A stretch of 64,000 bases of DNA, taken from Marisa cornuarietis (lineage: Eukaryota > Mollusca > Gastropoda > Architaenioglossa > Ampullariidae). Under the pieces are notes generated by a model. It was not told the DNA's origin, ran no database searches, and saw only the letters and a list, made by a program, of their open reading frames with translations. The position numbers were made by a program, and so were the translations under genes. The stretch is taken from positions 14,025,001 to 14,089,000 of the forward strand of contig SMMW01000575.1 in the NCBI GenBank assembly GCA_004794655.1, written 5' to 3'. Positions within the stretch are counted from its first letter, which is position 1, and the number at the start of each line of letters is the position of its first letter. Positions 46,421-58,800 of the stretch are shown in pieces.

Positions 46421-48182
46421 TTACTAGATCGGCACTGCCTCTCCGTATCGACAAGCAGACTCCATGTTTCACATCATTAAGGAACGTTCGTTACCACAAA
46501 GGACTTGTACAGACCAGCGGCCGTGCCGGCCGAGTTGTCACCTAAAACATAAGACAGGGAGGCAGCCGTCACGGGACTGGAAGTTCACCCTGGCCAGCAC
46601 AGCATACACGATCCCCACCCCGTCATGTGGATGACGCTAGGAACTTGCCTCGCCACCCGCTGTAAACAGGATGCACGAGCTAACATGGGAGTATTTTTAG
46701 CTAGAACAGACAAGTACCGAGTGATGAAATATGTTTGTAGGTAGAAATCATCTCGTCACTAGCACACACTACTGACGTGTTGACTATACTTAGCCGTAAA
46801 AACAATGGATTCTTTAGTTCCCACATGACTAAGACCTGTGAGAAGCCCTGCGTACTGTGGCATGGATCCTGAGGGTTGGCTTAATAAGCTGCAATGTCTG
46901 CAGTAGGTTGCCTGCATGTTGACAGAAGGCTGGTAATATGCTAACTCTGTACTAGACGAGCATATTGACCACTGGATTGCTAGCAGCTATGAACATATAT
47001 ACTGTACCTTTACATTGTGAGTTGTCTTTCCTGTACGTTGTGAAAAAGACAGATCAAAGCGTTTTTTTGCGACAATATTGTGAGGGCGAGCTTAATATCT
47101 GCTGATTCAGTTACGATGGACAATTAGGACAAGACAGAGAGGGATTATTTGGGTAGGGTGATAGTGGGAAGAACGAGAACTCCTTTTCCAGTTGCGCAAC
47201 ATTCCGTGCCCACAGTCCTACTGCTTGGCTTTCCAAGGGCAGTGAGCTCTCTTATCTCCCCTTGCCCTTCCAACTGTTGTTTTACAGCTTCCTGCAACTC
47301 CTACAAAACACGCTAACCAGTCACCATCAGGCTGACGCCACCAGCACGCTAAGCAGCCAACGTCAAGCTGACACGACCAACAGTCGTATACAGTCACGTG
47401 AGAGAATTTCAATGCATCAGGAACGACAACCGTCGTCACCGACTGTGAGCCCGTGGGTCCTTTTTTGTTATTGCGGACACGTTTGCCTGACTTGGCGCGA
47501 GACTTTTTTGTTGCCAGCCAGCAAGGGAACCCGGCGAATGTTCATCGTTGAGGAAACTATGAAGGCTTATGGCTATGATGGAAAATATATTTTTCATTAT
47601 TGGCGGAGACATACGTGACGCACAAAAAATAAGACAATAGAAAGGGAAGAGGGAAGGATTAAGGGAATATAACTGGCGGCCATAGGGTAATGTCAAGGGT
47701 TAGATACACAAGTAGATTTCACACACACACGCACACGAAACTTTAATAGTACTAATACAAAAGTCTAAGTAAGAATTGTTTTTATCAGAAGGATTAAAGT
47801 AAAAAATAGAGCGAGAGAGCAGGACGTAGAAATACTGGCACAGAAAGTTTTTGAGTTTAGAATTTTTCCGAAATCTTGTTCTTATCAGCTTGTATTAATT
47901 ACGACAGTCACCTATGAATGTGATACTGATCGTTTCTACCTGAGCCTTAAAGGTGTACTCAAGGCTATGATGGCGGTGATAAAGCTTGGGCGATGTCTCA
48001 AAAGTTTGAAAATTATATTTAATTACGATTGCAGCGCACGAGAGCAATACAGGAGAAAGAAATGATTCTTTCCTTACTTTATTACCACTTATTAGCACTA
48101 CCTCGCTACTTGCACTTGGAGGGCTAAATATTTTCTAATGTAATAGTTTTACTAGTAATATAGTGCACATCTTAATATTCAT

Positions 48183-48200
48183 ACTATATATATATATAGT
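48183..48200. repeat. Short (TA)n tract
   Basis: TATATATATATAT run in AT-rich DNA. A similar tract lies at about 49176-49197. Confidence 0.8.
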
Positions 48201-49699
48201 TTGAATATTATGGTGCGCTCTGTGTTAGCTGAAGTTTGAGTAGGAAGAGTAATGGCTGTGAGTAATGTATGTGATATTTGCTTTGAAATTATGTGTGTTT
48301 TTAAAATTTATACTTGCAATTTAAGTTTATGAATGCATGGGTTCTTCACATTAATCACAGACCTTTCCACTGGTGTACATGTGACCATTGTGAGAACTAA
48401 TCACAGCAAACAGAGAAGGAAAAGAAATCGTGTTTTTTGAAATTCAGAAATTTGATGAACAAAGATGGGATCCAGAAATGTATTAACACCCATGAGGGCA
48501 TGATTGGAAATTTGTTGTCAAGGCATTTCTTTTCTTTTTTCTCACACTATGCTGTTGTTACTTTAAGGATGATGTGAAGTACTGTACTGCATTTTCAGTT
48601 GTCGCTTAGATTTTTATAAGATATATTCCCTACTCCAACAGTCTTTAATTAGAAGCATGTGAGTTATTACTTTGCTCTGTAACATATATCAAGCAGTCTA
48701 ATGTTTAAAATGATAAATTGTCTTTAATAATGCACATAAATATATAGCAGTGCATACAGCAACAAAAAGTGAGGGTAACAAATAAAACAAAAATCTATAT
48801 GTATAAGTAATATATAGTGCTTTCATCCCACTACTGAAGGTGGGCTCAAACACCGACAACACAGCTGAGGTGCATGAACACGAATATTTAGCAAGCATCA
48901 CATGCACCCTATAATCATTCACGCACGCGCTCTCACAACACACAAATACCCACACAGAGTGGAGAAAACCGAAGAAGAAATGGGTCCTTTATTATTTTTT
49001 CAAGAATCATATGCTGTTGTGATCATGCAACGAAGAATGTAGCACAGTTGTTTCAGAAGTTTGCAATGCCACATTACAGTGTACTTCTTGCAAACACAGT
49101 AATCAAAACAGATGACAATATTCTTTGTTTGAAGTAATGTTAAGAAATTCCAATGTCTAGTTTACATGTTGCTATAAGATATATATATATATATATAAAA
49201 TATAGAGCGTCTTTTTTTAGATGATCATGCTGACATTTGCGGTAGAACCCACAATGGTCTTCATGGAAATCCACAACATGGTTGCGGATGGAAACCCACT
49301 TGTTTCATACCTGCTGTTCTTTATCCAAACCTTCTGGCGATGATGAAGAACACCACTGCACATAGCTCGATATGCCTTTGCACCACGACAAACGAAAATT
49401 ACCCTAAAGTCATTCTGATCGCAATGAAAGGTGAGAGAAAAGAGAAAAGGTGAGAAAAGGTCAGCGAGTGGTCAAGACAACACCAGCATCAGTTCACGGT
49501 CCTATCGGGAGTCGTCCGTCGATTGATTGGCGCTGGGAAAGGAAAACAGCCAGAGGGTGGCCAGCGCGTGCCCACTCCTCCGCCACGGGCTGTGGAACTA
49601 TTTTTTTCCCCAAATGCATAAGGAATACGGACTCTCAGCGAGCTGAAAAATATATATCATGCCTGCAGGGACTAGAAAGATGAAATGTTTTATTAATAA

Positions 49700-49945
49700 G
49701 TTGAAATGGCAAACGGTTTATAATTATGTCTTAAGGCAATTGTTTATAAATACGTTATTTTAAAATGACAGATTTACAAATGTTATATTAAGATATGTTT
49801 TGTTAAAAGAAACAGTTTTTAGGGAAGCTGTGTTAAAATGACAATGGTTTAGAAAGATATCAAAATGACAATGATTTAGAAATATTTTAAAATGACAATG
49901 GTTGACAAATATGCTGAAATGACGACCATGTACAAATGCTATAAT
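49700..49945. repeat. AT-rich ~30-bp minisatellite-like array
   Basis: Repeated variants of AAAATGACAATGGTTTAGAA followed by an AT-rich link (for example about 49835, 49862, 49890, 49917), more degenerate to the left. Confidence 0.75.
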
Positions 49946-50624
49946 TTGTTGATGTTACCAATATTCAATCTCTTATCAATGCCAAGATATCATGTAAAGA
50001 CATCTACTTTTATTTAAATAGACGTATGGTTTTTTTTCTTTGTTCGATAACAACATTTTACTAAATAAGAAGGATTGTTGCATCTTAGGCGTTTGAACCG
50101 CGAGCGATTTCTGTGTTTAATTTGATAGAAAATGTGATTAAGAAATAATTGGGCTTGTATTTGTCAGTCTGCCTTTGTCCTCCTAGTGACAGTGTTAGTT
50201 GTTGATGTACCATATACCTGTATCATCATGTTAAGATGTCGCACAAGCGTCCAGCGGTAGAGCTGAGTCAAAGCACGCTTGGAATGCTATATTATCCTCA
50301 GAACATAAGTTATAAGTGCTTGTTGAGTATGAAAATGATGAATCGACAGCAAGAAGGAAGAGAAACTTGGTATGAATGATAGTAATGGATAAAATCAAGT
50401 CGAGTGTGTAGTACTTTTGAAACGTGTCCCTCGTAACAATTGCCAGTCACGTTTATATGTCTATATAGAGATATCAACTATCAACACAAACTTACTCTGA
50501 AAAAGAAACAGGCTCCAACACCAGCCCGTGCAGAAACAATAGATGCACACGCCCTCACGTTTATGAATTAAAAAATATCTCACAAAAGATCTTCAGAAAA
50601 AACAGCTTAAAATATATAAATTGC

Positions 50625-50700
50625 ATAGAGGAATCGAACCCACAACGTAGGAACACAAAACCACGGTTTTATCACCACACAATAAACAATAAGAGATTCA
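50625..50700 (-). repeat. Possible tRNA-derived SINE
   Basis: On the minus strand GTGGGTTCGATTCCTCTATG carries an exact Pol III B-box core (GGTTCGATTCC). TGTGGTGATAAAACCGTGG stands at A-box distance upstream. The arms do not pair as a functional tRNA. Confidence 0.4.
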
Positions 50701-51288
50701 CTCCAATTACCCAGAAGCTGCATTACTGAATGACAGTGGTTATCAGCACAAGTGGGTTTGGATTGTCTGAGATGTTCTGTCTTCTGTTCATCTTGGGGAC
50801 AAAAAGTCCTCCATGACGCCCACATGCTTGTGTCCCACTGCCTTCTGGCCGCTGATGACTTGATAGTCGACGTGCCCTTGATGGCAGGCTGGCTGGGAGG
50901 CCTGGGTGAAGATAGCAGAGCTATTCACGTGGCCCCTTCTGGCTGGCGGTTTTGATCCGCTGTGTGCCGGACGCCCGCGCTGGCTGAAGGGGGACGAAGA
51001 TCAGGCCGATGATTGTGTGGATGAGAAGTCGAGTTTGACTGAGAGGTGGACGAACGGGGGATGGTGGGTGGGTTTGGGGGCTGCTTATGGCGGCTCTTTG
51101 GCAACCCACTGCCTTCAGTGAAAGGGTTAATACCACAGTCTACACATTCTATGGGCTGTCTGATTTATGACTTATCTTTTTATGTATATAAATATATACC
51201 ATATGTTCTATGTAATGCAGTGCAATACTGTGTTTTGGTGTGGTGTGGTGTGGTGTGGGTGGTTGCGGTGGTGTGTGTGTGTGTGTGT

Positions 51289-51289
51289 C

Positions 51290-51366
<77 letters not shown>
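51289..51366. repeat. (CAGA)n microsatellite
   Basis: About 19 pure CAGA tetramers with no spacers. It follows a TG/TGTGG-rich stretch at 51237-51288. Confidence 0.97.
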
Positions 51367-52590
51367 GAACATGCCTAAGCACGCATATCCCCTAAAACCG
51401 CCACATGCGACACTTCAAGACTAATTGATGAGTACAAGTAACGGATGCGGTAAAACTTTCTGGAGCTTTCTGAAGGAGTGACTTTACAGAATGAAGTGTA
51501 CACAGCACTAACGTGCGTGCAGCGGATGAGATGCTTGTCATGTTGGTTACAAAATAAATCAGTTTGGGAAAATCTGATTAAAACAATCGCTCTTTCGGTC
51601 ATCAAGACCACAACTGCTTCTCGATCACCCCTTAACAAAATGCATGTACTCTGGTAATCATTGCTTCGATGCTTGATGGCAATCTTGATTTTTTTTTTTC
51701 GCGAGGAGGTTTTCTGATTTTAAGAATAATAAAAAAGGAAGAGCATAGAGATGTGTTCGTGTATACCATACAAGTTGGCTTATCATGTAGGAGTGAAATG
51801 CGCACGTGGATCGCACGCACAAAGTTACACAAAACCTCCTCCACCTCTCAATATCTTTGTCTCCGCTGAGTCATCGAGGATCCCAATTCCGGGTAATTTA
51901 GGCTGTCAGAGGACGGGACGGTTTGGGTTCAAGATCTGACGGGCTGAAAGGAATTCTCGGGATTAAAACGTCAGCCTCGTTTTCATCGAAACAACTCTTT
52001 TTCCCAGTCAGGCCTTTCTTACGCACCCCTCCTTTTCCGGACCCCCACCCCCACCCCAACCATCAATCCACCACCTCACACTTTCCACACCAGGCGTCGC
52101 ACTGGCCATCGCATTGTCCAGCAGGCAGAGTCTATATTCTCGGCCTCCATGTCGATGTCAGTCATCTGCTTCCAAGGTACAGTTCTACGGACAGATGTCC
52201 GTCTTCTGCATCCAGTCCTACCGATATTTGACTGTCTTTCTCGCCTAGAGCTCTTCATTTTTGGTCTGGAATGCAACACTAGAAGGTTTATCAGCGCGAG
52301 TCCGTTAACCACTCTTTTGGAAATCAATGGATGAAAGTAGGGTGGTGGGTGCTGCATGGAGGTTTTCTGATTGTTCTTTGTCAGCTGAGAGTAATGCCCA
52401 ACTTTTTTCTTTCGAGAAAAAGGTTAGTTCGGCATCATCTGATTAGAGTCGTGTATGGTGGTCGCAAAGGGATGGAGGTGCAGACGGGGTGGGGGTCTTG
52501 CTACCATTTCCTCTTCTTGCCCCCCCCCCACCTTCTCCTGCTCTTCCCTCTATCATGGTGATGGAATCGAGCCGAGACCCCTGTGCGTAG

Positions 52591-52772
52591 CGGAGCTATC
52601 TTTACACGACCAAGTACTGGCGCGAGGTTTTGACACCGGAGGAGGATGATCGACCCAGTGTCAGACGGGAGGCGATCGTTGCACGACGATGTCGATTTCA
52701 ACAGTCGAGCGGCCGACCGATGACGCGTCGCGAAGCGGTCGACCAATCTGAATGCTTTGTCTGTCGCATTAG
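52591..52772 (+). CDS. Unidentified exon-like open stretch
   Basis: Open between a GCGTAG acceptor-like and an ATTAG|GTGATA donor-like site. It contains YTTKYWREVLTPEEDD and RRCRFQQSSGRPMTRREAVD. Base composition is coding-like and GC-rich, but the opposite strand is open too. No family recognised. Confidence 0.2.
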
Positions 52773-53274
52773 GTGATACCTCAGCCGCAAGTAATGGTGG
52801 TGGTGTGGATTGTATGAAGATTCGTAGTTTCTCTACGCATAGAAATATATCCATGCTGCGAAGGTGAAGGGGGAGGGAATCTAAAGATACATTTATAAAC
52901 GGAAAAATAAAATATAAACGTTTATGTAGTCCAGGCCTGGCCTGCCCGCTACGACCCACCTGTCTTGACTGGAAGAAGAAATTATTGCCTTTTTTGGAGA
53001 CACCCTCAATCCTACCAGACATCTCTTCCCTCTCTGACTGGACAGTCTGGGGCCAACCTCTTGGTCTGGCACAGTGCTGAACCGAGAAACGACAAGTGTC
53101 CATTGAACTCAATGCCCCTTATGTATATAAAAAAGAACAAACAAACCGCAGACTTCGGAAATGAAAGAACAGGACAGCATGACAAGACAATCCTGAAAAA
53201 ATCAAAAAAGTGAATCCGTTCAAAGCTTCTCGATGAAGTGATAAGAGGGCTGAGAGCTGCAAATCTATTCAAAC

Positions 53275-53437
53275 CTTTCGCAAGCTTTTTAAACTGTTGC
53301 CAGTTCGGTGCCAGACCTGTGGCTCCCCAGCCTCCGTCTGTGTACACGTTCTGGCCATGCCGGAGATCGTTGACGCCTATGGCAGGAGCTACCCTTCCTG
53401 GTTTATCTTTGCATCGATCGGTGGAGTCTAAGGTATT
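53275..53437 (-). CDS. Unidentified exon-like open stretch
   Basis: Open between CTTTTCATCAG and AAAG|GTTTGA on the minus strand. It includes GVNDLRHGQNVYTDGGWGAT and LAPNWQQFKKLAKG, which look coding (balanced composition, conserved-type Trp/Gly). I do not recognise the family. Confidence 0.25.
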
Positions 53438-54240
53438 CTGATGAAAAGATCAAGCCTCCATTAAACAGAGGCGAGTTTTTCTACTAATACTGGTGGTGCA
53501 AGCCACAAGATTGAACAAAAGAGCTTTTTGTTTTATATTGAAATAAACATAGAAAAATACCGAACAGGAGGAGAAAGCACTTGCTTTCATTGCATATGTT
53601 CTGTATTACGCTTATTTTTATTGTTTATGTTTGTGATTACATATAGTTTATTAACTATACTTATCATGCCTGGCCACAAGCTTAAGATCTTTTCATTAGT
53701 TCTTGGAGGAAAAAAAAGAACAGTCTGTCGTTAATGAGCCCTGCGACCCACCACTGTCGTCGTAGCCCATAGTGTTCTTTCTTCAAGGACCCGATCGGGG
53801 GCCTTCAAGTACTTTTATAGGAGAAGAGTTTTAGGTCCAAGGACTGTCCAGACGAATGAATGTCGTTGACACCGTCTGTTGTCGGGAGACTGTGCTTTGT
53901 GCAGCTCTCAATAGATTGTTCCTGACTTAGTATGTCTACGTCAATATCGGCTTCTCTCCCTTCACTAGCCGCTCACGATTCGTCCCGAAACTGATCTAAC
54001 CGCTGAGAACTTTCTGGAAGGGAGTCTTTTAAACTACTGAACCCTCGCTTCGGCCGTAAATAGACTGCGCAGAGTTCAAAGGTGACCATGGGCACGCAGT
54101 CACTCGATGGTAGTGGAAAGAATGAAGCAATCAGTGACTTTTTTGGGGAGGGGGCGGGGGGTCAACGACTGTGTCCTGAAAAGGGAGATTAAAGCCAAAG
54201 GACACAAACCCCCAGACGGTTTCCTTTTTTCTTTATTATA

Positions 54241-54245
<5 letters not shown>

Positions 54246-54335
<90 letters not shown>
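54246..54335. repeat. (ATC)n trinucleotide microsatellite
   Basis: About 30 pure ATC/GAT triplets. Translated frames give poly-Met, poly-Asp or poly-His-like runs and are artefacts. Confidence 0.97.
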
Positions 54336-54559
54336 AGCTGTATTTCTTTCTCTAAATTTTCAGAGCATGGCGTAAGAGTTGCAGATACGAGTTCGTTTGG
54401 TAGTAAGACAGTAATAAAGCAGTCACACATAATCATATTATGACACATGACACATTGCAGCAGGAAAGTTCACAGTGACAAGTGACGTCTTAGTATGACA
54501 GCTTAAATGGCAATCCACCACTGCCACAACAAAAAAGACAGCCGCTCTCAAGAAGGACA

Positions 54560-55870
54560 CCAGACGCTGCTGCCGTCTGAACAGGCGTCAAACTTGCTCA
54601 AACCGAAACGAAAAAAAGGGACACTGGTCGGCAATTAAGCCACAAGAGGTCCCGCTGTGCCACTCCGTCCAACTCTTCCTCACTCTTAGAACAGTCAAGG
54701 CGAGGGTCTCCTGTGCTCCTATTGCTGCACACCCTCCAACCCTTCATCCTTCGCGCAGAGGCACGGGGGCGGGGGGGGGTGAGGGTGGAAAAGGAAGATA
54801 ATCGCATCTCACCTATGATAATCTGCTTGTCAGGATCAGGGAGGCGCGCGAGAGAGGCAGGCTTTGACAGGATGAAGGGGGAGTCTAGGAGTCTGGCCAC
54901 TTGAAAGGAGAAGAGGATTCTCTGGACATTTTCTGTGCTAGATCGTCGGATCAGATGTGTGGGTGTTCGAGGGCTCGTCCGCTGTCCTCCCCGACATCAG
55001 CACATTTCCGCGGGACGGACTGGCAGCCAAACAACCGGCGCAAGGATTTTTGGCAAAGCTGCTCCCGCACAGCCACCGATTATGGCGGCCATTACCACCA
55101 GCTTCACAAAGGCGGCGACGGGTTAGGGCTTAGGACCTTTCTGCTGCCCGGGGCTGTCCGCATCCCCGGCGTCCCGGCCCTTATTCACAACAAGGTCAGC
55201 TAAGATGAAGAGCCTGGCCCTTCAGCCAGTGGTTGGTGCACATTTTGATCGCTAGCTCCTCCAGTAGTTTTAAATTTGCCCACCGGACAGAATGTGTCCA
55301 GACTCCACAAAAAACTTTGTGAAACTTAAGGTGTGAGAAAGTTAAAATAGATTTAGGGTGAAGTGTGTGAGGGAGAGGGGGACAGTAAAAAGCTATCAAT
55401 CAAATAAATTGAATGAGGATTCTAATGCAAAAAGCATCACGAATGAAACAGAAATGCATGAATGGAAGAGAAATGTTCGTTTGTTGTCGATGACTTTTCA
55501 GCTCCCTCTACAAGACTCACATGCTGGTTTTGTTAAGTGGTTCTTTGGAACTACACTTTCAACCTTGAAAAGAAACAGACGGGGAAATTATTTTTATGCA
55601 AGATCATTAAAAGAGAAAGACAAAAAGACGATGTAAGATATGCCGGTTTTGTAAGCAGCACGAATGAAACAGACAACAAATATTAAATGCAAGAGACCTT
55701 CGCCTTGTCTGGCTTCAGCGAAAGCACGGTGTCTCCTTTCTGCGGGACACAGCTCCGGAGGGAGTAACAGGAGAACAGCCTGCCGGGGAGCCCCTGACAA
55801 CGAGCTATTCCGCCGCACGGCTGCCACCCCGTCTACAATGAAGACAATTCTTTGGTCGACGAGCATCCCT
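54560..55870. other. GC-richer, coding-like cluster, gene not assigned
   Basis: Stretches at 54600-54780, 54900-55190 and 55690-55860 are GC-richer than their surroundings and open in several frames. The minus strand near 55119-55008 encodes a hydrophobic stretch (FVKLVVMAAIIGGCAGAAL). Splice sites do not link the pieces unambiguously, and no domain is recognised. Confidence 0.3.
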
Positions 55871-55899
55871 TATATACGCTGTGGTGCGTGGCGGAATTA

Positions 55900-58800
55900 A
55901 TTTTTTTAATTCAGAGACAGATCTGCTTAAAATATAATGAAGACATCAAATCACGTGAACCACCCCACGAACGCTCTTCACGGGACGAATACAATTCCAT
56001 GTAGTATACAGAAGAGCTATAGCTTGCCCTGTAGTCACGCGTGACATGGTTGGGAGGGTGGCGGCAAGGGGTTGAAAGTGTGTGTGGGTGTGGGTGGAGA
56101 AGGAAGGAACAGCATTCGTGGTTATGTCGACAGGGATTTGCAAATTAGAAAGAGACAATCTCGGTCCGACACTCAGAGTCGGGACAAGGGCGACTTTGCG
56201 AGATATTTGGCATTGCATGGAGCTGAAAGCTGAATAATTTGTATTGAATAACGGCGCCATTCCTCGTGCCTCTTGCGTATCATTTTATCAACTTTTTTCC
56301 ATCCCGGCTAGATTACCATCATTGCTATTGCGAATATGTAAATGATGTCATACGTCTTGGCCAAGATGAAACTTAGCTTCCTGTACGCTGGGACGCATTC
56401 GTCTTAAATTACACGGAAAATACAAAGTTGCAACCTGTTTTCAACCAATCAGACATCGAGCATGCCTCGACAGCAGGTTATGGAGCAATTGACGAAAAGA
56501 AGAAACACGTCAATTATTATAATGTAAGACTTTCAGACAGAGTTAAACCTTCAATTCTGTGCAAAGGATGCAAATGTCTTTATGCAATACATGCGCACAA
56601 ACATTATATACGATGTACCTGTCATAGCCTGAAAAAAGCTGAAAGAGCTCTTCAAGGACGGTGCGGCGAAGTATTATTCTAGGATGCAGAATACGAGATA
56701 GGTTTATTCAGGAATTGCATGACACATATGGCATATAACCTAAGTTCTGCCCTGGGGCCATGTGGACAGCAAGTCGCTAGGTACGGTACGCATTGGAAGA
56801 TGAAGACTAGCTGTTGATTATCCCACTTTTAGCGCCTTCCTATGTTGTACACCTGGACCCTGATCATTCATGATAATGTAACCAAGCCCACCAATCGGGT
56901 TACGCAAAAGACTGGCTACTTAAGTGATTCATGCGAGTCTCGCCATGGCAACCCGTCCTGTTATTCTATTGACGTTCTTGTCAGTACCGAATTAATTCTC
57001 TTTTTACGGGTCTAAAGTGTCGCAGAATTTAAATTTCCGGTATTTCCACCTGCTCTTAAAGACATTTACTGTGATAAGCTCTATTGATTTAGCCATCATT
57101 AGGAAAGCCAAATGGCAGAACCTAGAAAAATTGGTTTCGTACTTTTAAAGAATGTTTCTCGCTCTTGGCTGTTTGATAAGGTAGCGGTTTTGAAGCTTCT
57201 TGTACTATCGTTGAATCACTGGTCAGCAGGGGCAGGTTATTCTTAAATTATTTCCAGCTCCGTGTATCACTTATCGCCCAGTTCCTCACCACCAGACATG
57301 CTAATGGAAAACTAATTTTTCCTTCACCAGCAAAGAGTTCTAGGCGGCGTCACGAGAATTTGTTTAGAGCCTTGCAATATTCTTTCTGCATCTGTTGTTG
57401 AGATAACATCATGCGAGTTACTTCCTCTTGCGAGGCAAATGACTGGAGTTCTGTTCCCTTATTCTGGAAATGGAGATTTGGGAAGTAGGATTGAAGGTGC
57501 AGCAGAGTATATGATTAATGGAACATACTCAATACAGCAACATTAAAAGGCAGTTTAGAAGACTGATTTCCATGTAAATGTGTTTCTGATGAAGGCATTT
57601 TCTGTGCAACGACTCTCCGGGTAATGTCCCCTTCCCCCGTGGAATTCATTTGCGTGAAAGTCGGAATAACGGGTTAGGAAGCAGGAAACCATAGAAAGTT
57701 TTTATTTGCATAAATAAAATAAAAGATAGAAAGTAGATTAACACCGAAGATAAAAGAATTCTTTCTTGAACTGTTATGAATGCGATTGATTTTCAAAACA
57801 AGTGCTTTCAAGTTTTGCGTTGTTTTTGCATGCAAGTTTATTTCTTAACTGGTAGAAAATAACTACGCAAACATGGACACCCACACTGTAAACATAATAA
57901 TGCTTGTGCTTTATATATCTGTTGCGTTGATAAAGACAAAGATGACGTCCATACCGCCATCGTACTACCTTTGAACTACTGATTGCAATTGTTCAAGATA
58001 ATGGTCAATTAATGCCATTTTAGGACATTAAAATTATATCGATGTTAAAGATCACAAAAGACTGGAGTAACATCTCGTCTTGAGGTATTTCTCGCTGGTT
58101 GTGGCCACTGTTTATTGACAGTGCCGGCAGTCGGCTGGTTTTCTAGTCAGGTGTACTGGTTCCCCTCCAACATCATCACCTTCCCAGCGATTTGAAATCA
58201 CCCGCTGTGGAGGCACTATCTAACACACTCAAAAAGGCAGCTGCTTCTTACGTTTGAATGTTGCTATCCCAACAGCTGGGTACAAATGTTGACAGTCTCT
58301 CGTTCACGGGTTATCACTGTCCTCTATGACAACATCCATTCTTTATGAAACCGAACTATTCAGATTTAGAACTTACATTACTATCTCCCGTGCACGCGCG
58401 CGCGCACTCACGCACTCACTCACTCACACAAGCGCGCGCGCGCGCGCTGGATGGCTCGTTCTTTCATTAACATTCCACAGAACGATTGAACCATCAACAG
58501 GAGCACCATGTCATTAACAACATATTTACTATTTATGGAAAAATTGGGCGTTTACTTTGGATTCATGTGAAGGACTAAGTAAAAAGTGGATACGTTAAAA
58601 TAAACAAAGGTTATGAAATGAACGAAGGAATAAATGAACGAATGTACAAACAAAAGAAAGCAGGAAGGAAATGTCGGAGAGACAAACAGATGGAGGTAAA
58701 TGCTAACATTTTTGTTTAAGTGAGAAATGTCAGCTAGCAAACTGGTGAAATGTTTTAAATAAACAAAAACAAGTATTTTCTCAAGTTAAAAATATGTTGA

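Larger units (their letters stand above)
46680..50600. other. No gene recognised
   Basis: AT-rich DNA with TA tracts and one minisatellite-like array. The frame 47262-47618 has no family resemblance; it contains two imperfect copies of a short segment around CGTCAAGCTGACACGACCAA (about 47325-47390). Confidence 0.5.

Noticed and set aside
51149..51424. Repeat-protein-like frames and a CRISPR-like look of the CAGA array
   Set aside because: Pure tetranucleotide repeat with no unique spacers; it is a microsatellite.
52501..53112. 203-codon minus-strand open frame
   Set aside because: The protein is low-complexity at its end (Gly/Lys/Arg from a C-run) and unlike any family. The exon-like plus-strand piece inside it is at least as plausible.
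54100..54448. Poly-Met and poly-Asp open frames
   Set aside because: Produced entirely by the ATC triplet microsatellite.
55008..55119. Hydrophobic minus-strand stretch as an ISG12/IFI27-like protein
   Set aside because: Only a vague Gly/Ala-rich resemblance. The expected following motif is absent and stops lie on both sides.
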